From NCBI GenBank assembly GCA_977017575.1, contig CDRNVI010000139.1, positions 1 through 64,000 of the forward strand: DNA of 64,000 nt. Reading direction: 5' to 3'. The DNA is from Paramoeba atlantica. Lineage: Eukaryota; Discosea. A program made the position numbers and the translations under genes. Shown in pieces: positions 59,080 through 64,000 of this stretch. A model generated the notes under the pieces. That model ran no database searches. It saw nothing but the letters and a program-made list of their open reading frames with translations, and was not told the DNA's origin. How positions within the stretch are numbered: the stretch's first letter is position 1; every line of letters begins with the position of its first letter.

Positions 59080-62000
59080 ATGGCTTCTGGGGAGATATTG
59101 TTTGAAGATGCAATGCAATTTCCACGAAAAAAAGTCTTGTCCAGGTGGTCAAGATTGTTTTTTGTGTTAACCGCTGAGGTGAGTGATGATCGATCAATTC
59201 AAAAAGAATGTTTCTTCTTTTTTTCCTTCTTGGACTCAGAATCCTGGTTTTTTTAGGCAATCACGGTTTTTGCTTCTCAACACAAAAAAAAGATGCTCTT
59301 TCAGATTCATATTTCAGAAATTGAAAAATATACAGAAGTCTCCCTTCAAGAAGAAAAAGAACCGTCAGGTCAGCATTCTTCGAAAAGACAATCCAAAACC
59401 AGTTTTTTTCGACGAGAAAAGAAGGATGGAGAGGTTTTCTCATTCTTTTAACAAAAATTTCTTTTTTTTTTCGATTTTTTTTGAATTCAATGAATAGGTT
59501 GTCGCAGTCGTTCAACTTTCTCTTGAGAGACGTCTGGTCTTTGGGAAAATCGATAAATCACAATGGAAAGAATTTTCCAATGCGATTTGCAATCTCCTAA
59601 AACCGTCAACGATCAAGAAGTATGACATTGACCCAGAAAACCACAGCAACGAACACTTTTTGCATGATCATGAGCCTTTCTTAAGCGGTTCTGACCCATG
59701 GGGGCAAACTGAGGTCACAACATACCAACTCTTTTCTGATCAACAGCGAGATGGCCAAGAGAGTTTGGATTCTGGAATTCTTAAACCTCTTGGGACTTTA
59801 GAATTTCCAGGGAAGATCATTGTAACACAGGTTTTTGCACTTTATGATTTTCTTTCTTTGTGGTTTGTGATTTGTTGTTCTCATTTTCCAGAACTCAAAT
59901 TCATAAAAATAGGTTTCTGCTATGAGAACACATTCAGTTGCTGTTACAACAGATGGAAGAGCGTTTATTTGGGGATCCCAAGATTCTCGAATCCCTCATC
60001 TTGGTCTTGGTTCTATTGAACGCCAAGAACTTACAACTCCAGTCAAGGTTTTTTAGTTTTTGATTTATGTTTTGAAATTATTGATTTCTTATTGACTCAC
60101 TTCATTCTTTTTTTTTGACAGTTAAAGACCCCCTTTCACGATCATGAAGTGGTGAGGAAGGCAACCTGTGGGTCTGGTACAAATGTTTTAATTTCAACCA
60201 AAGGGAAAGTGGCAGCTTGGGGAATGGTGTTAGATGGTGAGTTAAATATCGTTCCATTTTCTGAACCAAAGATTTTTGAGCCTTTAGCTTCGAAGTTTGT
60301 GAGTGAAGTTGCAAGTCAAGAGTCTGTTTGTATTGCGATTGCTCGAGTCCCTGGAATGGACGACGTGACTGAAGGTGAGTTCCCCTCTTCTGCTTCTTCC
60401 CCCCCTTTTTTTTTTTTTTCTAAACTAACATTGTGATTGATAGTGTGGTCTTGGGGAAATTCGGGTTTTGGGATGCTTGGACACAAAGCAGGGGAAGAGA
60501 GTGGAGAGAAGGGAGTCTTTGGGGAAATTGATGGCCTTAGCAATGTAACAATTGTTGATATTAGTATGAGTAGTACTCATGTGCTCTGTTCAAATGCGAA
60601 GGGGGAGGTATTTGCTTGGGGGAAAAATATATATCAATCTCCAAACGGAACTTTGCCTGGTGTTTTGGGACCCACTGGGAAAGAGTGCGAGAATTTGATT
60701 TCGGTTATGATTTATTTTTGCAACACAACAATTTTGTTTCTGGGGTCTGATTTTTTTTTTTTTAAATAGGTGCCAACGAAAATAAAGGGGTTTGGAAAAT
60801 CGACTCGGAAAGTGTTTGCAACACAAGTTGTTGCGGGTCTTTCTTGCAGTTTTGTTGTTTCTTCGACGAATGAAATTTATTCTTGGGGTTACAGTGGCGA
60901 TTCTCTTCGTCTTGGGCATGGTTTCTCTTTTTCCAAGTTTCACACTCCTTGGAGTTTGCCATAATTCATTTTGCTAATTGAATTTTTTTCTTTATTTTTC
61001 CAGAGGCTTCTAAAATGGAAAAGGCAAATGATCTTTTATTTGTGAGCAAACCACAGCTCATCCCCGACCTGTCAGATGTTCAGGTTATTGATTCTGTTTC
61101 TCTTTTTTTTTCTTCATTATCAATAATGTTCTTCCTTAGGAACTCAAAACTGCTGGAAAATTTTGTCTTGTTCGAACTGAAACTGGTCTCTGCTGTTGGG
61201 GGAGAGAGGTTTTTTATTTTCCCTTGAATTATTTTTGTGCTTGTTGTTGCGAGTTTGCATCTTGGTTCCAATTGTATTAGTCTGGGGAAATTGAATGATA
61301 CAACAGGGAATTCGAACCGATGATGCGACTATTGAGAAGAAGTCTCTCCCTTCTGATGATATTCTTCTTTCGATGTGGTACCTTTTCTTTTTATGATTGA
61401 ATTTTTGATCTTAAGATGTTTGTTTTGGGTGTTTTGTGCTGTTGGCATGACTGAAATTATTTTTTGCTGTTTTTCTGGATAGTGCCCCATCTGGTGACCA
61501 AGCTCTCTTTGTTCTTGGAAGCTCCACAGCAATTATTGCCTGTGGATCAGATCGAAAGGTTTCATTCCTTTAACCCTGAAATGCTCTTTTTATCTAATCA
61601 TTTTTTTAGATTATTTCCGCTGCTTGGCATGATACAATCCGACATTTGATTGAGTTGGTCGTTCGTGTGTGGCAAAAGCCAGCTCATTCTTTCTCTATTT
61701 TGGACGCACAAGGACGCCAATGTAACCCTTCTTCGCAAACAAGCTCAGCAATTGAAAGGATGGTAAAGAATGGCTGTGTTCCTGTGTTTATTATCACTGA
61801 TACAGCTTCTCTTCTTTCCACTTTTGGAAATCGAGTTGTTCTCGATGATGGTCAACTCGTATGGGGTGAAAAGGTCTTTTTTTTCTCCTTATTTCTTTTT
61901 TCTCTTGAATTCAAGGCTGTGTTGCAGGAGGCGTTAATCGAGTTATTATACAAGTTTCCGTCGCATTCAGTGGTCAGCAATGCTCTTCCAGTTCTGAATT

Positions 62001-64000
62001 CTATTTTTTTTTTTGCAGCCGACCCTTTTTTTTTTTGAATTCCACTTGCAGGAAAAAGTGATGCCACATGTTTTGTATAACTATTCGGATATCTTCTTTC
62101 TGACATATGACCATAAACTGAAACTTGAAGTTGTATTTTTTTATTTTTCCGATCATAATCGTTGTTTCTTACATTGCTTTTATTATAGAGTTCGGAGATA
62201 ATGAGAGTTTTAATCGAACGCTATTCAGAAATGCAAAAAAAAGAAGTTGACAAGAAAGAAGAAGAGATCGAACCATGGATTCCTCCTGCACTTGAAGAAC
62301 ACCTTCGTCGTTCAATTCAAAATCGCTTGAATATGTCTGACTCTTCCTCTTCTTTCTTTTCCTTTTTCTCTTTTTTTCTCACACAAAAGAGCAGAACACG
62401 AATGTCAAGGCTGCTTCGAGTTCTTGGTGGGTGGATTGATCGACGACCTGCTTCCTTTTTGAGTTCTTCTCAACTTATGGCGCAGTTATTAGGGTTTTTA
62501 CAAGCGGAATGTGAGAGTCCTTATCCTGTGGTTGCCCAGAGTGCTGTTGAGGCGAGAAGATCTTTGTTTCAGAAAATTTTCAAGTTTTTCTTTTGTATTT
62601 TATTTTGAAGTTAGTTGTCAAGATTTCGGTTTTGACTGGGGAAAAATAGGGAAGATGAAGGAGGCGCGGTTGTGCCAACTCTGGATGACGAAGAAGGAGA
62701 GATGTACTCAATCTTTTTTCGATTTAAACCAAAAAAGATTGCTGACCAAGTACTTTTTTCCCTTCTTTATACCCAAAATCTTGCTCATTGACATTTACAG
62801 TTGACATGGATTGATGCCAATATAATTTTCCCTTCTTTTTCTTCGGAAGATATTCTGTTAATGAGGTCCTTTTCTTTCTTTTACTCCTTCTTTCTTGTTT
62901 TTATCTCATGCATTTTTTTTTGAACAGGTCACCAGAGAAAGTTCCAAAGAGGTATATGGCACTTTCGTGTTGGGTTGAAAAAGAGCTTCTTGAATGTCCT
63001 CCGTCCCAACGTTTGAGAATGACTGAAGCGATTATCGAAGTAATGCACCATCTCTTCACAATGAGGAATTTTTTTTCTTACAATGCATTTAAGGATGCAA
63101 TGGGGGACAAGTTCTCATTTTTCTCATTTTTTCATTCATGAAAATTGAATCTGATTTATTTTTTCTCTGTGGGTAGACCACTCCGAAGTGCAACTGGAAA
63201 TGTTTGGGAGAAAGGGACAAAACTTCGACCAGCTGCTCACGCTCTTTGGTCCCCTCTTCGGGTTCTTTTTCCATTTTTTTTTTCTGATTCAGAAATGAAA
63301 AAGATAGCGGTGTGAGGGGACCTTTGATTTAATTTTGTTTTTCTTCACAGGCACCAGAAATTGTGGATTTGTATAAACCCGCAAAATTTAATGCTTATTT
63401 TGAAGCTGTTTCGTTATTTTCGTTATTTGATTAATTTTTCTTCTGTAAAATTAATGCTTTTTTCTCAATTCCAGCAAAAAGATCCAAAATTACCATTTGT
63501 TGGATCTTCATTTAACAAACTCGTCTTTGTTGGTGAAAAATATAAGGCTTATGCCCCACCACGCGATGGACTCTTACTGTTTGAGCGATGTCGAGCAGAG
63601 GGTGAGCTCTCTTTATGGTTGATGAAGGTGTTTTCGGTTGCGAATCGAAAATATCATCTCACTGTGATCCCTGAAATTGTACAACATTTAATTAATGTCA
63701 AGGTTCAGATCCATTTTTTTTTCATTTTCATTCAATTTTTTCGGATTTCGTTCTCAAAATTTGGATGTAGGGCTTTCGATCAGATGTGAAACAGCACAAA
63801 AAGATTGCAAGAAATTTTGGAAAGCAATTGCAACAAGATGTTGGTCCTGATGATGATGATGTATCTCCTTCTGAAATTGGTGGGTCATCTCTTCTTGAAA
63901 GCTCTGCTGATGAAACTCGTGTTGACGTTGAGGTAATATTTCTTACTTTTTCAAAAAACGAAAAAGAGAATTTTTTGTGACCAACTTGTATTAGGTGACA
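59080..64000 (+). CDS. PH-RCC1-RasGEF protein (3' end beyond the window)
   Basis: ATG 59080 (MASGEILFEDAMQFPRKKVL). At least 17 exons with short T-rich introns. A PH-like N terminus (RWSRLFFVLTAE, ITVF, QWKEFSNAICNLL) is followed by RCC1 repeats (AFIWGSQDSRIPHLGLG, KVAAWGMVL, VWSWGNSGFGMLGH, VFAWGKNIY, IYSWGYSGDSLRLGHG). After a linker (SAAWHDTIRHLIELVVRVW) comes a RasGEF-N-like segment (IMRVLIERYSEM, LRVLGGWIDRRP), then a CDC25-type RasGEF domain: IADQLTWIDANIIF, YMALSCWVEKELLE, MRNFFSYNAFKDAMGD, KLPFVGSSFNKLVFVGE and YHLTVIPEIVQHL. It should activate a Ras-family GTPase. Exon joints near 61,200-61,380 and 62,600 are unsure. The last visible residues (SADETRVDVE) are acidic. Confidence 0.85.

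Overview
The window is nuclear DNA of a gene-dense, intron-rich unicellular eukaryote. The evidence is spliceosomal GT-AG introns (mostly 50-150 nt), eukaryote-only genes (RIO2 kinase, proteasome beta-3, kinesin, SAR1 GTPases, ELMO, RasGEF, TRIM-NHL, prolyl 4-hydroxylase) and nuclear-type tRNAs. Stops TAA, TAG and TGA all end genes here, so the code looks standard. The abundance of Rho/Ras regulators, RCC1, Clu and TRIM-NHL proteins suggests a motile, probably amoeboid or flagellate protist; the lineage cannot be fixed from this window. Introns are very pyrimidine-rich on the coding strand (long TTTC, TCTC and TTTTTC tracts), giving long spurious Glu/Lys/Arg-rich or Phe/Ser/Leu-rich open frames on both strands.

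Layout. 0-10.5 kb: the 5' end of an unknown minus-strand gene, an MPPED-type metallophosphoesterase, an HxRxGD glycosyltransferase, the 12-exon RIO2 kinase gene with three decayed exon copies in its introns, two tRNA-Thr(AGT) genes and a Rho-like GTPase with one frameshift. 10.8-12.9 kb: a RING/B-box/coiled-coil/NHL (TRIM-NHL) gene. 13.1-23.0 kb: a segmentally duplicated block with three full-length SAR1-like GTPase genes, at least three SAR1 fragments, and two copies of another unknown gene, separated by five copies of a ~0.3-0.7 kb spacer. 23.1-32.0 kb: a kinesin with a C-terminal PH domain; one intron hosts a cluster of tRNA-Ser genes, one of which carries a UUA anticodon. 32.2-36.5 kb: a Clu-domain/TPR protein. 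36.8-38.2 kb: an LRR protein built of one-repeat exons. 39.9-45.0 kb: a PQ-loop transporter and two tandem prolyl 4-hydroxylases. 45.1-50.7 kb: a TPR protein, proteasome beta-3 and a PH-domain protein. 51.2-64 kb: an ELMO-RCC1-RhoGAP fusion, a secreted EGF/PPC-like glycoprotein and the 5' part of a PH-RCC1-RasGEF gene.

Functional themes are membrane traffic (SAR1, kinesin-PH, PQ-loop), small-GTPase signalling (Rho-like, ELMO-RCC1-RhoGAP, RCC1-RasGEF) and housekeeping (RIO2, proteasome, tRNAs). The points most worth checking are the UUA-anticodon tRNA-Ser inside the kinesin intron, the ELMO-RCC1-RhoGAP architecture with a missing arginine finger, the SAR1 array, and the repeated partial exon duplications in RIO2. 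Exon boundaries were read by eye from splice signals, frame and protein similarity; several are explicitly unresolved.
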